A stretch of 20,965 bases of DNA from assembly GCA_023486985.1 (NCBI GenBank), contig JAMDEM010000166.1:1-20965 (forward strand). The letters run 5' to 3'. The position numbers and the translations under genes are program-made. This document shows, piece after piece, positions 1 to 7,421 of the stretch. This DNA comes from Bacillota bacterium. Its GTDB lineage: Bacteria; Vulcanimicrobiota; JAMDEM01. Under the pieces are notes generated by a model that saw nothing but the letters and a program-made list of their open reading frames with translations, was not told the origin of the DNA and did no database searches. Numbering within the stretch: position 1 is the first letter of the stretch; each line of letters opens with the position of its first letter.

Positions 1-1
1 T

Positions 2-691
2 CAGCAGCCATGGACCATAACGCCTCATGAAGGGCTGGATTTTGGAGTTCAATACTGGCCCACCGGAAAAATCGGAGGAGATTTCTATTATATAAAAGAG
101 CTTGATGAGTCAAGGACTGCTTTTTTTATAGGAGATGCGGTAGGCAAGGGACTTGCCGCCATGCTTCTCATGGCTTATACTTTTAACATTCTTAATCAGT
201 TAATATCAAAGGATTTATCCCCCCAGGAAGTTTTTATCGTAACAAACAATGTTTTAAGAAAAGATTTAAGCGATATAGGAAGCTTTGTAACCGCCTTTCT
301 TGCCGTCTGGGACAGAAATATCCATGTTCTTACCTATTGCAATTCAGGTCATCAGCCGCCGATTCTGATGAGGAAAAATTTTTTCAAAAGGACATATCTT
401 AGAACTTCCGGCTATTTTCTTGGAGCATTTGAAACAGGCAATTACTGCCAGAGCCAGGTAAAGTTAAATGAAGGCGACAGAATTCTCTTTTATACGGACG
501 GGTTCCTTAATATAAAAGACAAGGAGGGAAGAGAACTAAAACTTTCAAAGCTGTACCAGATTATTCTTAGGAACACCCATCTTCCGGTAAAGGAAGTTTC
601 TGGACTTCTTGAGCGCGAAATAGAAAAATATCTGGAGAAAGCCGGAAGTATTACAGATGATATGACATTTTTATTGATGGAGATAAAATAA
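2..691 (+). CDS. SpoIIE/RsbU-type PP2C serine phosphatase, C-terminal part (5' truncated by window edge)
   Basis: The frame is open from the window edge, so the start lies upstream; 229 residues are visible. They cover nearly the whole PP2C phosphatase domain of the SpoIIE/RsbU family, which removes phosphate from serine or threonine on anti-sigma-factor antagonists and similar partners. Metal-binding motifs are in order: GGDF (Asp about visible residue 27), GDAVGKG (Asp about 45), FYTDG, and TDDMT near the end. No membrane segment is seen in this part. Family members usually carry an N-terminal sensor (PAS, GAF, receiver or HAMP), which cannot be seen here. The next gene downstream is convergent and separated by a palindromic repeat. 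Domain identity is secure; the signal and the target are unknown. Confidence 0.85.
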   Translation, partial: QQPWTITPHEGLDFGVQYWPTGKIGGDFYYIKELDESRTAFFIGDAVGKGLAAMLLMAYTFNILNQLISKDLSPQEVFIVTNNVLRKDLSDIGSFVTAFLAVWDRNIHVLTYCNSGHQPPILMRKNFFKRTYLRTSGYFLGAFETGNYCQSQVKLNEGDRILFYTDGFLNIKDKEGRELKLSKLYQIILRNTHLPVKEVSGLLEREIEKYLEKAGSITDDMTFLLMEIK

Positions 692-692
692 T

Positions 693-776
693 CCCCTCAC
701 CCTTGCCCTCTCCCCAAAGGGGCGAGGGTATTTTGTTTTTCCTCTCCCCATTGGGGAGAGGATTGAGGTGAGGGGG
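693..776. repeat. Palindromic intergenic repeat, copy 1
   Basis: The element is bounded by inverted CCCCTCACC and GGTGAGGGG ends and holds two internal palindromes: CCCTCTCCCC paired with GGGGCGAGGG, and CCTCTCCCC paired with GGGGAGAGG. It fills the gap between two convergent genes (stop at 691, stop at 784) and probably folds into hairpins that end transcription from both sides. Its last 23 bases (753-775) are the exact reverse complement of the first 23 bases of copy 2 at 19088. Motifs of this CCCTCTCCCC type occur between genes in many bacteria, as far as I recall. Confidence 0.85.
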
Positions 777-783
777 CTGATAA

Positions 784-1101
784 TTACTTCTTATGGCACT
801 TGGCACAATCCGTTGTTGCAAAAGCCTTTTGGCCGTTATGACACTTGCCGCAGAATTCTCCCTTATTTATGGCATCCATTGTGACGCCGCTTCCGCCTTT
901 TTTCATCTTGAAGATTCCCAGATGGCAGTCCTTGCAAACGAGTTTCTTTTCAAGATGCACAGAATGTTTAAATGTTACATCTCCCTGAGTTTTCGCTGTA
1001 AAAGTTACATCAGGGGGCCCGGCAGCCTGAATAAGATTGTGAAGGAAAAGTCCGAGGAATGCAATAAGAACCAGCATGAATAAAATCTTGGTAAACCGCA
1101 C
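784..1101 (-). CDS. Triheme c7-type periplasmic cytochrome c (paralogue 1)
   Basis: A 105-residue secreted cytochrome with three CXXCH motifs (CKDCH, CGKCH, and CAKCH at the C-terminus), fitting the small triheme c7-type family in which a few extra histidines, such as those in FKHSVH, act as distal haem ligands. Such proteins are soluble periplasmic electron shuttles. I start it at the GTG at 1101: AGGAGG lies seven bases upstream, and the leader MRFTKILF plus a long hydrophobic run ending at QAA then forms a normal signal peptide. A longer frame reaches 1170 but would put charged sequence before the leader. It diverges from the sensor kinase gene and closely resembles the second copy at 17240-17572 (shared VTFKHS, AINKG, CHNG and CAKCHKK). 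Specific partner is inferred only. Confidence 0.9.
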   Translation of the reverse strand: MRFTKILFMLVLIAFLGLFLHNLIQAAGPPDVTFTAKTQGDVTFKHSVHLEKKLVCKDCHLGIFKMKKGGSGVTMDAINKGEFCGKCHNGQKAFATTDCAKCHKK

Positions 1102-1154
1102 ATTTCCACCTCCTTTCACCATCATTTTATGCCTTTTAAGATTGTTTTTTACAG

Positions 1155-1174
1155 GGGTTTGATTTCTCAAACCC
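1155..1174 (-). promoter_or_regulatory. Leader hairpin upstream of triheme cytochrome 1
   Basis: An 8-bp perfect stem (GGGTTTGA / TCAAACCC) with a TTTC loop lies between the likely promoter (1236-1264) and the ribosome site of the triheme cytochrome gene. No long U-run follows it on the minus strand, so it looks more like an mRNA-stabilising or regulatory leader than a terminator. Confidence 0.45.
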
Positions 1175-1235
1175 GTTGCTATTAAGAAGGAAAATATAAT
1201 TCATAATTGAATTTGTGAAAACAAACACTAATATT

Positions 1236-1264
1236 ATTATATCACTTTTATTTTCTTTAGTAAA
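1236..1264 (-). promoter_or_regulatory. Candidate sigma-70 promoter for triheme cytochrome 1
   Basis: On the minus strand there is a perfect TATAAT (1236-1241) and, 17 bases upstream, TTTACT (1259-1264; 4 of 6 to TTGACA). Transcription would start near 1229, giving a leader of roughly 130 bases. A weak TGTGA-N6-ACACT palindrome (1214-1229) overlaps the predicted start. This is called by consensus only. Confidence 0.45.
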
Positions 1265-1308
1265 TATTGCAGTAAACATTGAGGTCAATATTAAGCCGGG
1301 GAGTCTCC

Positions 1309-2709
1309 ATGAGTCACATCTCGCAGACATACTATAATATTACACCTCTGTTATATTTTCTTTATGGACAGGCTTTCTTTATCTTTGGTCTTGCCGTAGC
1401 CAATCAAAACAGAAGATTCTCCAATCCGGCAATGAGAAAATTGTTATGGCTTCTGGCTGCTTTTGCTGTCCTTCACGGACTTTCCGAATGGGGCAAGCTT
1501 TTAATTCTGTCAGAAGCCGGAAAAATTTCTGTTAACAATCTAAACAGCCTTGAAGCTGCTAACGGGATATTGGCATCCGTTTCTTATTTTTTACTTCTCC
1601 TTTTCGGATTGTTTTTCTTTTTGTCAACCAGCAATAATCCGAATTTAAGAATTTTGAAATATCTTCCAGTTGTTTTTTTGATTTTAGCATGTTTTTTTAA
1701 CACAGTATATTTCTTCGAGGAGAAGCGGTTGATAGTTGGCGACATTCTTTCCCGTTACTTTTTTTGTTTTCCCGGCTCTCTTTTTGCCGGCTTTGCTTTT
1801 TATTTAAAAAGCCAGGAATACAAACTTCAGCGCCGGTATGATGTTTACCGGATGCAGATGGGAGTTTCAATACTTTTTTTCCTGTATTATTTCTTTGCCG
1901 GAGTAATAGTGCCTGAGGGAAATATAGGTTTTTCCGAAAGTCTTAATTATACCAATTTTTACAACCTTGCCGGATTTCCGATACATATAGCCAGGGCGGT
2001 GCTTGCTGTGGCTCTTTTTTACTGTATCGGCGGCATGATGGAGATTTTTGACCGTGATTACAGACAGCGCATGGAAGAAATTAAGAAGCGCTACTTTTTA
2101 ATGGAGGAAAGAGAGCGTATTGCCGAAGGTTTACATGACGGTGTACAGCAGATTTTCTTCTCAATAGGGCTGGAAAGCGAGGCAGGGGTTATAAAAGGCA
2201 GCAACTCCGAATCCGCCGGGCATTTTAAAAAGATACTGGAGCTTTCAGGCAGGGGAATTTCTGAAGTGCGGGATGCCATATACAGTATTTATCCGAGGAA
2301 AGAGGAAGGAAATTTTGTGCAGGCATTGAAACTTCTGACGGACCAAATGTCAACAAGCAAGAGGGCAAATATTGAGTTTGATATACAGGGTGAGCAGGTG
2401 GCAATTCCCCTCGAAATGGAAAATGTCCTGTTTAAAATAGCCCATGAAGCAATTTATAATTCTTTAAAACATTCGGAAGCAAAAAATATAAAAGTTTCAA
2501 TTATTTTTGGGCAAGATGAAATCAAACTTGCCGTGTTTGACGACGGAAGAGGTTTCGATTCTTCCCTGTTTGACAATAGAAAAGCAAAAACAGGAATGGG
2601 AGTCCACATAATGAAGAAAAGAATTACTCAGGTGGGCGGAAAAATTTATGTTAAAAGCTCTCCGGGGAAGGGCACTGAGGTTGCGGCTAATATTCCTATC
2701 AGCAGGTGA
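1309..2709 (+). CDS. Membrane sensor histidine kinase, NarX/DegS-like (HisKA_3)
   Basis: The protein has 466 residues. The N-terminal half (to about residue 250) is strongly hydrophobic with seven or so membrane segments and is not a sensor type I can name. It is followed by a dimerisation/phosphoacceptor helix of the HisKA_3 family (RIAEGLHDGVQQ, His276) and a HATPase_c domain: HEAIYNSLKH (Asn384), DDGRGFD, and GMGVHIMKKR. This is the kinase architecture that pairs with NarL/FixJ regulators, and one follows six bases downstream. I chose the ATG at 1309, preceded by GGGGAG five bases away, over a TTG at 1279. No cytoplasmic PAS or GAF domain is visible, so the signal is probably sensed in or at the membrane, perhaps redox or quinone state (inference). 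Confidence 0.9.
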   Translation: MSHISQTYYNITPLLYFLYGQAFFIFGLAVANQNRRFSNPAMRKLLWLLAAFAVLHGLSEWGKLLILSEAGKISVNNLNSLEAANGILASVSYFLLLLFGLFFFLSTSNNPNLRILKYLPVVFLILACFFNTVYFFEEKRLIVGDILSRYFFCFPGSLFAGFAFYLKSQEYKLQRRYDVYRMQMGVSILFFLYYFFAGVIVPEGNIGFSESLNYTNFYNLAGFPIHIARAVLAVALFYCIGGMMEIFDRDYRQRMEEIKKRYFLMEERERIAEGLHDGVQQIFFSIGLESEAGVIKGSNSESAGHFKKILELSGRGISEVRDAIYSIYPRKEEGNFVQALKLLTDQMSTSKRANIEFDIQGEQVAIPLEMENVLFKIAHEAIYNSLKHSEAKNIKVSIIFGQDEIKLAVFDDGRGFDSSLFDNRKAKTGMGVHIMKKRITQVGGKIYVKSSPGKGTEVAANIPISR

Positions 2710-2715
2710 TAAATA

Positions 2716-3354
2716 ATGAAAACTATAAGGATTCTTATTTGTGACGACCATGAGATTGTAAGAAACGGTCTTGTCTCCATATTTAATCTTGATAAGCAGT
2801 TTGAGGTTGCAGGGCAAACAGGCAACTCTGAGGAGATATTAAAACTTGTAAGAGAGAGAAAACCTGATGTGGTAATTCTTGATTTAAAAATGGGAAAAAG
2901 CCGGGGCGACGAAATCTGCGGTGAAATTAAGAAGATTGATCCTGTCTGCAAGATTCTTATCCTTACTGCTTACATTGATGAGACAATGATAAACAGATGC
3001 CTGGTAAAGGGCGCTTCCGGTTATGTTATAAAAGATGTGGGTTCGGATAATCTGAAAGAACAAATAAAAGCAGTTTTCAGGGGGGAGCAGGTTCTGGACA
3101 GTAAAGTTGCCGGAATAGTGATAAACCGGCTCAGGGAGTACAACAGGACTTTTTCGGACCCCTATAATTTATCAGCTCAGGAAAAAAGAATAATATCTCT
3201 TGTTATAGAAGGAATGACAAACAGGCAGATTGCAGATAAATTGACTCTGAGCGAAAACACCATTAAAAGTCATCTTCAAAACATCATGGAAAAAACCGGA
3301 GTCCGCAACAGGGCAGAACTTACAGCAATGGCAATAAAAAACGATTTAGTATAA
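2716..3354 (+). CDS. NarL/FixJ-family response regulator
   Basis: A 212-residue regulator. The receiver domain (about 1-125) has the acidic pair Asp10/Asp11, phosphoacceptor Asp56 in VVILDLKM, the switch Thr in LILTAY and Lys in GYVIKD. The C-terminal LuxR-type helix-turn-helix (about 150-210) contains LSAQEKRIISLVIEG, NRQIADKL and ENTIKSHLQNI. It begins six bases after the kinase stop and is surely co-transcribed with it. The decaheme cytochrome operon starts 175 bases downstream with its own promoter, so this pair is the obvious candidate regulator of that operon; a 14-bp palindrome at 3371-3384 is a possible binding site (inference). Confidence 0.93.
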   Translation: MKTIRILICDDHEIVRNGLVSIFNLDKQFEVAGQTGNSEEILKLVRERKPDVVILDLKMGKSRGDEICGEIKKIDPVCKILILTAYIDETMINRCLVKGASGYVIKDVGSDNLKEQIKAVFRGEQVLDSKVAGIVINRLREYNRTFSDPYNLSAQEKRIISLVIEGMTNRQIADKLTLSENTIKSHLQNIMEKTGVRNRAELTAMAIKNDLV

Positions 3355-3370
3355 AAGTATTGTAAATGGA

Positions 3371-3384
3371 CATACTAAAGTATG
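3371..3384. promoter_or_regulatory. 14-bp palindrome, candidate activator site upstream of the decaheme operon
   Basis: CATACT-AA-AGTATG is a perfect 6-bp inverted repeat with a two-base centre. It is centred about 65 bases before the predicted transcription start (near 3442), where activators of class I promoters bind. It does not match the classic NarL heptamer, so the binding protein is unknown; the adjacent NarL-type regulator is the natural guess. It has no T-run, so it does not look like a terminator for the regulator gene. Confidence 0.4.
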
Positions 3385-3406
3385 GCAAAATTAATACTTT
3401 ATCATC

Positions 3407-3435
3407 ATGACACCGTTCCCATCTGCTTATATAAT
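3407..3435 (+). promoter_or_regulatory. Sigma-70-type promoter of the decaheme cytochrome/barrel operon
   Basis: ATGACA (3407-3412; 5 of 6 to TTGACA) and a perfect TATAAT (3430-3435) are spaced by 17 bases, the optimal distance. It is the best consensus promoter I found in the window. The predicted start near 3442 gives a leader of about 88 bases before the ATG at 3530, holding a Crp/FNR-like palindrome and a hairpin. Confidence 0.6.
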
Positions 3436-3452
3436 AACTAAAAGTCCTTTTC

Positions 3453-3474
3453 GATTGTGAATAAAATCACAGTC
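3453..3474. promoter_or_regulatory. Crp/FNR-family operator-like palindrome
   Basis: TGTGA-ATAAAA-TCACA (3456-3471) matches the Crp consensus TGTGA-N6-TCACA at all ten specified bases, and the symmetry continues for three flanking bases on each side with one mismatch. It lies about 14-30 bases after the predicted transcription start, a position expected to block rather than help RNA polymerase. If the promoter at 3407 is wrong, it could instead be an activator site. Confidence 0.6.
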
Positions 3475-3487
3475 TAAATCTAAATAA

Positions 3488-3505
3488 TGCCGGTGTTTAC
3501 CGGCA
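3488..3505 (+). promoter_or_regulatory. Leader hairpin before the decaheme cytochrome gene
   Basis: TGCCGGT-GTTT-ACCGGCA forms a perfect 7-bp GC-rich stem just upstream of the AAGGTGG ribosome site (3513-3519). It has no following T-run and does not cover the ribosome site, so it may stabilise the 5' end of the message. Confidence 0.5.
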
Positions 3506-3529
3506 AGAAAAGAAGGTGGAAAAACGGTT

Positions 3530-4522
3530 ATGAAAAGTAAGCCTATCGGAATCCTTATTTGCTTTTTTGCGGCGGTGCTTTTCTTGCTATGGCACGGCGT
3601 GGGAAAAGGAAACCAGGAAACTAATTCCTACGTGGGCGAAGAAACCTGTAAAGGCTGCCATGATGATGTAGCGGCCGGCTTTGAGAAAACTCCGCACAGA
3701 AAACTTATCGAACTGGGAGGATTATCTGACAGCCAGAAAGGCTGTGAGGCATGCCACGGGCCCGGCGGGGATCATGTTAACGGCGGCGGTGATGTCTCAA
3801 AGATAATAAGGTTCCAGAAGCCTGAAGAGTTATCAGCAAGCGAAGCCCTGGCAGCCAACGAAATATGTCTTAAATGCCATCAGAAAGCAAACCTGTCGGC
3901 ATGGATGGCTTCAAGTCACTCCGCCAACGGCATTGCCTGCATAAGCTGTCATGACCCGCATAGAGCTGAAAGCCCGAAACTTATAAGGGCAAGAAGCAAA
4001 CCGCACCCTGATAAATGGGAGGACAAGAAGTGGGGTTCTAATTTTCCCAGGGGTGATGATGAGGTAACGGAACTGTGTTTTTCCTGCCACAGGGAAAAAA
4101 GAGCGCAGCTTAGCATGTTTTCCCACCACCCCGTGCTTGAGGGCAGAATGAACTGCGCAAGCTGCCATGATCCTCACGGCATAAATGAGAATAATCTCAA
4201 GGAAATTACAACGAGGGAAACGTGCGTAAAATGCCACAGGGACAAAGCCGGTCCTTTTGCTTATGAGCATCCTCCTGTAGCGGAAGACTGCCTTATATGT
4301 CACAAGCCTCATGGCTCGACAAATCCATCACTTTTAACCCTTGAGCAGCCGGTTCTATGTGCCAGGTGCCACAGGGTGGTTCATGTGGACTGGGCTCGCA
4401 GTGTGAAAGGGCCCGGGGTTCCGAATATGAATGAGAGAATTGCCGGCAGTCTTGCATACATGAGATGCGGCGGGTGTCATATGGTTCACGGCTCGGATCA
4501 CAACAACCAGTTTACTTATTAA
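3530..4522 (+). CDS. mtrA: Decaheme periplasmic cytochrome c, MtrA/DmsE family
   Basis: A 330-residue protein with exactly ten CXXCH motifs (CKGCH, CEACH, CLKCH, CISCH, CFSCH, CASCH, CVKCH, CLICH, CARCH, CGGCH). Both length and haem number match MtrA/MtoA/DmsE decahemes, which sit within an outer-membrane barrel as a haem wire between periplasm and cell surface. The many extra His residues before or between motifs (KTPHRK, SSHSAN, SHHP, YEHPP) suit bis-His ligation. The leader MKSKPIGILICFF is hydrophobic but has no clean AXA cleavage site, so it may stay anchored. The barrel gene follows 15 bases downstream. The sequence cannot tell whether the wire reduces outside acceptors (Mtr-like) or oxidises donors (Mto/Pio-like). 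The symbol denotes the family, not a proven orthologue. Confidence 0.88.
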   Translation: MKSKPIGILICFFAAVLFLLWHGVGKGNQETNSYVGEETCKGCHDDVAAGFEKTPHRKLIELGGLSDSQKGCEACHGPGGDHVNGGGDVSKIIRFQKPEELSASEALAANEICLKCHQKANLSAWMASSHSANGIACISCHDPHRAESPKLIRARSKPHPDKWEDKKWGSNFPRGDDEVTELCFSCHREKRAQLSMFSHHPVLEGRMNCASCHDPHGINENNLKEITTRETCVKCHRDKAGPFAYEHPPVAEDCLICHKPHGSTNPSLLTLEQPVLCARCHRVVHVDWARSVKGPGVPNMNERIAGSLAYMRCGGCHMVHGSDHNNQFTY

Positions 4523-4537
4523 TGAAGGAGGAAGCAG

Positions 4538-6760
4538 ATGAATAAAATTATTGCATTTTTAACGGTAACTGTAATTCTGGCGGTGTTTCTCTGCAGTTTC
4601 TCCTTCGCGGGAGAAATCAAAACAAAGCCTGAATCTGCTCAGAATGCAACGGTTGAGCAGACAGTTGTCAGCAAAGTTGAAACAGAGAAAACGTCAATAC
4701 CTGAAGTAATTGAGGGTAAAACGATTGAGCAGACACAGACGCCACAGGAAACTGAAGTAATTTTTATTCCTGTGTCCCGGGGGATATCGGAAAACCTCAA
4801 TCAGGATTGGGTAAGAGAGTTTGACAGAAAAATTTATTCTCCCCTGGATATTGGAGCTTTAAATATTTTCTGGAAGAAGGGAGACGGAATTTTCAGGTTT
4901 AACCTGGTGGAGCCTTTAAGCCAGGGTTCGGACTCGGCTTTAATCTCATGGAGTTATCCAACCCTTAATGTTGAGGCTGACACCGCCGGGATTTACCGAA
5001 GGCTGGGTGTTTTTAGCCAGTCAGAAGTTCTTAACGGTTCCAACATTATTATTTCGCCTTCTCCGGGGGGCGCCTTTGCAGCCCCTTTCAGCGGGACTGC
5101 TAACGGCATGCTTCTTAACCTTGCCGCGCCGGATGAGAAATATTTTATGTATTACCGGAACAGTAACATAAAGGTGACAGCCGGAAATCCTTTTAAAACT
5201 CAATTTTATGCTTCTTTGTGGAGTGATGAACGGTCTGGTCATCAGCAGTTAAGGCTGAGGGATGTTACTGTCAATAATAATCCAATAGGAGAACTCCCGC
5301 AAAACTGGATTCCTTACGGTTTAGGGATGAGAACCAATGACCTTGATCTTGGTTTTGATACACACATTGGAAAAGTTGCTCTGAGAGGAAGCTATTTAAG
5401 CTCTAACTTCACCAACACTATTCCCGGACTTCCCCTTATGGTAAGCGATACTCCTGCCACACCGCCGTCCATTCCTACAGTCCTTGATTTTCCGGGATTC
5501 AGCGGGAACGGCTTGAGGCTTACGGCAAATGCTCCGCTGGGAAAAAAGACGGTAGTTTATGCTGATTTCCTGAGTAAGGACAGGAAAAACAGTTTTTCCG
5601 AATATGATGCAAAAATAAATTATTTCCGTGGCGGAATTTCTTTTCGCCCGAATAATAACTGGCTTTTTTCAGGAACCTACAGGAATTTTGATACCAGGAC
5701 AGCTATCAACGGAGGTTGGACTGTTCCATTCCCCGGCGATATGGATCCTGCCGCAACTTCTGTTCCCCGCCATGATTATTCACATACCCTTTATCAGGTT
5801 GATGCCAGGTATACAGGATGGAAAAGAGTAAAAATAGGTGCCGGATACAAAATTGAGAAAGACAAAAGAAGCAATTTAGAGAGGATTACCCATATAGTGA
5901 ACGATTTCGGCGGCGACCTTGGCAGCGGATTTGCGGTAGAGCTCAATATTCCTAACCTGAACAATACAAAGAAGCTTTTCTATTTTACTCTTTCGGCAAG
6001 ACCTGTGGACACTGTTGATTTTAATCTTGATTACAGGAATCAAACTGCCGATAGAGATGATTTTACAAGAGGAGACCCTGCCAATTACCAGAAATGGGCA
6101 GTGGATTTAAACTACACGCCTAATGAGCTTATTTCGATGTATCTTAATTATTATAACCTTAAAGAACATAATGTGGGTGTAGTGGATTACCAGTTTGACA
6201 ACAACCTCAGTTCCACCACGGCAGGTTTTTGGGCAACGCCGATGGGCAGGTGGGGAATAGGAGGCTTCTGGTCAAAAGAAGAAGGAGACAGCACCTTCAA
6301 CTTTAACTGGGCGGGAGCAACAATCTTCGGAGCCGATGGACCTGGTGGTGTTGATATGGGTGGAACAAATATTCAGTTTGGACCTCAGGTTTCAACTTAT
6401 ACCCACTCCAGCCAGACATGGGGAGCCACAGGGATGGTTCCCTTCGGAAGAGCTTTCAGGCTATGGGGAAAGTTTTCAAGAACAGACAGCAGGGGATCAT
6501 TTCCCAATACTATATTCAATAACATGGCAGTTCTTAACGGACCCGATCCAAACAACCCGGGAATCGGGGCAAATACTATTACAAATCTGAATCCTCTTGA
6601 TACCAGGAGCATGATGTTCAATATCGGCATTGAGTGGAATTTAAAGAGTAATTCCACGCTCAGGTTTGATTTTGTAAGAGGAACATGGGTTGACAACATA
6701 AATATCACTAATAATGGAGCTTACAACTCATTCTGGGCAAGCTGGTTTACAAAATGGTAA
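4538..6760 (+). CDS. mtrB: Outer-membrane beta-barrel of MtrB/PioB type, partner of the decaheme cytochrome
   Basis: A 740-residue protein with a signal peptide (cleavage likely after FSFA, residue 24), then a Thr/Glu/Gln-rich stretch (about 25-85), then hundreds of residues of alternating-hydrophobicity strands with polar Asn/Gly-rich turns, ending in the aromatic residues WFTKW as outer-membrane barrels do. MtrB-type barrels are about 700 residues and sheath MtrA. The gene has a strong GGAGG site and lies directly behind the decaheme gene, which is the main reason for the specific call. I see no cysteine after the signal peptide, so the N-terminal CXXC of Shewanella MtrB is absent. Another porin family serving the same role is possible. 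A strong terminator follows, so the operon holds just these two genes. Confidence 0.75.
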   Translation: MNKIIAFLTVTVILAVFLCSFSFAGEIKTKPESAQNATVEQTVVSKVETEKTSIPEVIEGKTIEQTQTPQETEVIFIPVSRGISENLNQDWVREFDRKIYSPLDIGALNIFWKKGDGIFRFNLVEPLSQGSDSALISWSYPTLNVEADTAGIYRRLGVFSQSEVLNGSNIIISPSPGGAFAAPFSGTANGMLLNLAAPDEKYFMYYRNSNIKVTAGNPFKTQFYASLWSDERSGHQQLRLRDVTVNNNPIGELPQNWIPYGLGMRTNDLDLGFDTHIGKVALRGSYLSSNFTNTIPGLPLMVSDTPATPPSIPTVLDFPGFSGNGLRLTANAPLGKKTVVYADFLSKDRKNSFSEYDAKINYFRGGISFRPNNNWLFSGTYRNFDTRTAINGGWTVPFPGDMDPAATSVPRHDYSHTLYQVDARYTGWKRVKIGAGYKIEKDKRSNLERITHIVNDFGGDLGSGFAVELNIPNLNNTKKLFYFTLSARPVDTVDFNLDYRNQTADRDDFTRGDPANYQKWAVDLNYTPNELISMYLNYYNLKEHNVGVVDYQFDNNLSSTTAGFWATPMGRWGIGGFWSKEEGDSTFNFNWAGATIFGADGPGGVDMGGTNIQFGPQVSTYTHSSQTWGATGMVPFGRAFRLWGKFSRTDSRGSFPNTIFNNMAVLNGPDPNNPGIGANTITNLNPLDTRSMMFNIGIEWNLKSNSTLRFDFVRGTWVDNINITNNGAYNSFWASWFTKW

Positions 6761-6770
6761 TTTAGGTTAA

Positions 6771-6810
6771 AGGGCTGGAACTTGCTTTAGAAGTTCTAGC
6801 CCTTTTTATT
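6771..6810. terminator. Rho-independent terminator between barrel gene and ppa
   Basis: AGGGCTGGAACTT pairs over 13 bp (one G-U) with AAGTTCTAGCCCT across a 7-base loop, followed by a T-rich tract on the plus strand. The stop codon of the convergent pyrophosphatase gene (6796-6798) lies inside the 3' arm, so the same stem probably serves both genes. Confidence 0.88.
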
Positions 6811-7296
6811 TTGACAACGTTTCAAAGATTTTTCAATAACCTTCCATGCCGCATCAACATCTTCCCACCCCTCGGTCTTTGTTTTCTTCCCCTCAAGCTC
6901 TTTATAAATCTGGAAGAAATGATTGATTTCAACCAGAAGGTGGGCGGGTACGTCGGAAAGTTTGTGCAGCCAGTTCCACTGGGGATCTTGAATCGGCACG
7001 CAAAGAATTTTTTCATCCGTTCCCTTTTCATCCACCATTTTAAAGAGCCCGAGAGGCCTGGATTCAATCAGGCATCCCGGGAAGGTCGGCTCGCTGACAA
7101 GGACAAGTGCATCAAGCGGATCCCCGTCTTCTGACAATGTATCGGCTATGAAGCCGTAATCACTTGGATAATGAACCGAAGAAAAGAGCATGCGGTCAAA
7201 TTTAAAAAACCCGGTCTCTTTATCATATTCATATTTGTTTCTGCTTCCCTTGGGGATTTCTACAATCACGCGGATTGTTTTTTCTTTTTCATTCAT
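6796..7296 (-). CDS. ppa: Family I soluble inorganic pyrophosphatase
   Basis: Hydrolyses pyrophosphate to phosphate in the cytoplasm, pulling biosynthetic reactions forward. The 166-residue protein shows the family I signature EDGDPLDALV with its metal-binding aspartates, plus the early IVEIPKGSRNKYEYD stretch and the HYPSDYGFI motif. Two in-frame ATGs are adjacent (7299 and 7296); the second is better placed behind AGGTG. The longer frame to 7350 adds residues with no family resemblance. Length is slightly below the usual 170-180 but all conserved blocks are present. It is a single gene converging on the barrel gene and diverging from the DUF255 gene. Confidence 0.93.
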   Translation of the reverse strand: MNEKEKTIRVIVEIPKGSRNKYEYDKETGFFKFDRMLFSSVHYPSDYGFIADTLSEDGDPLDALVLVSEPTFPGCLIESRPLGLFKMVDEKGTDEKILCVPIQDPQWNWLHKLSDVPAHLLVEINHFFQIYKELEGKKTKTEGWEDVDAAWKVIEKSLKRCQNKKG

Positions 7297-7421
7297 CATT
7301 ATCACCTGTCTGTTTTTTGTAAAATATTTCTTCGTGCAATCGGATATCATTCCCTTTGTTTGGGGTATAAAGGATAGCGGAATAATCTATACAGGAGAAT
7401 GAATTTTAAGGAGATGTCATC

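Noticed and set aside
793..1083. A 96-codon frame opposite triheme cytochrome 1
   Set aside because: It is the antisense shadow of a clear three-haem cytochrome with its own ribosome site and signal peptide.
3371..3384. Terminator for the response regulator gene
   Set aside because: The palindrome has a two-base centre, which is too tight for a hairpin loop, and no T-run follows it.
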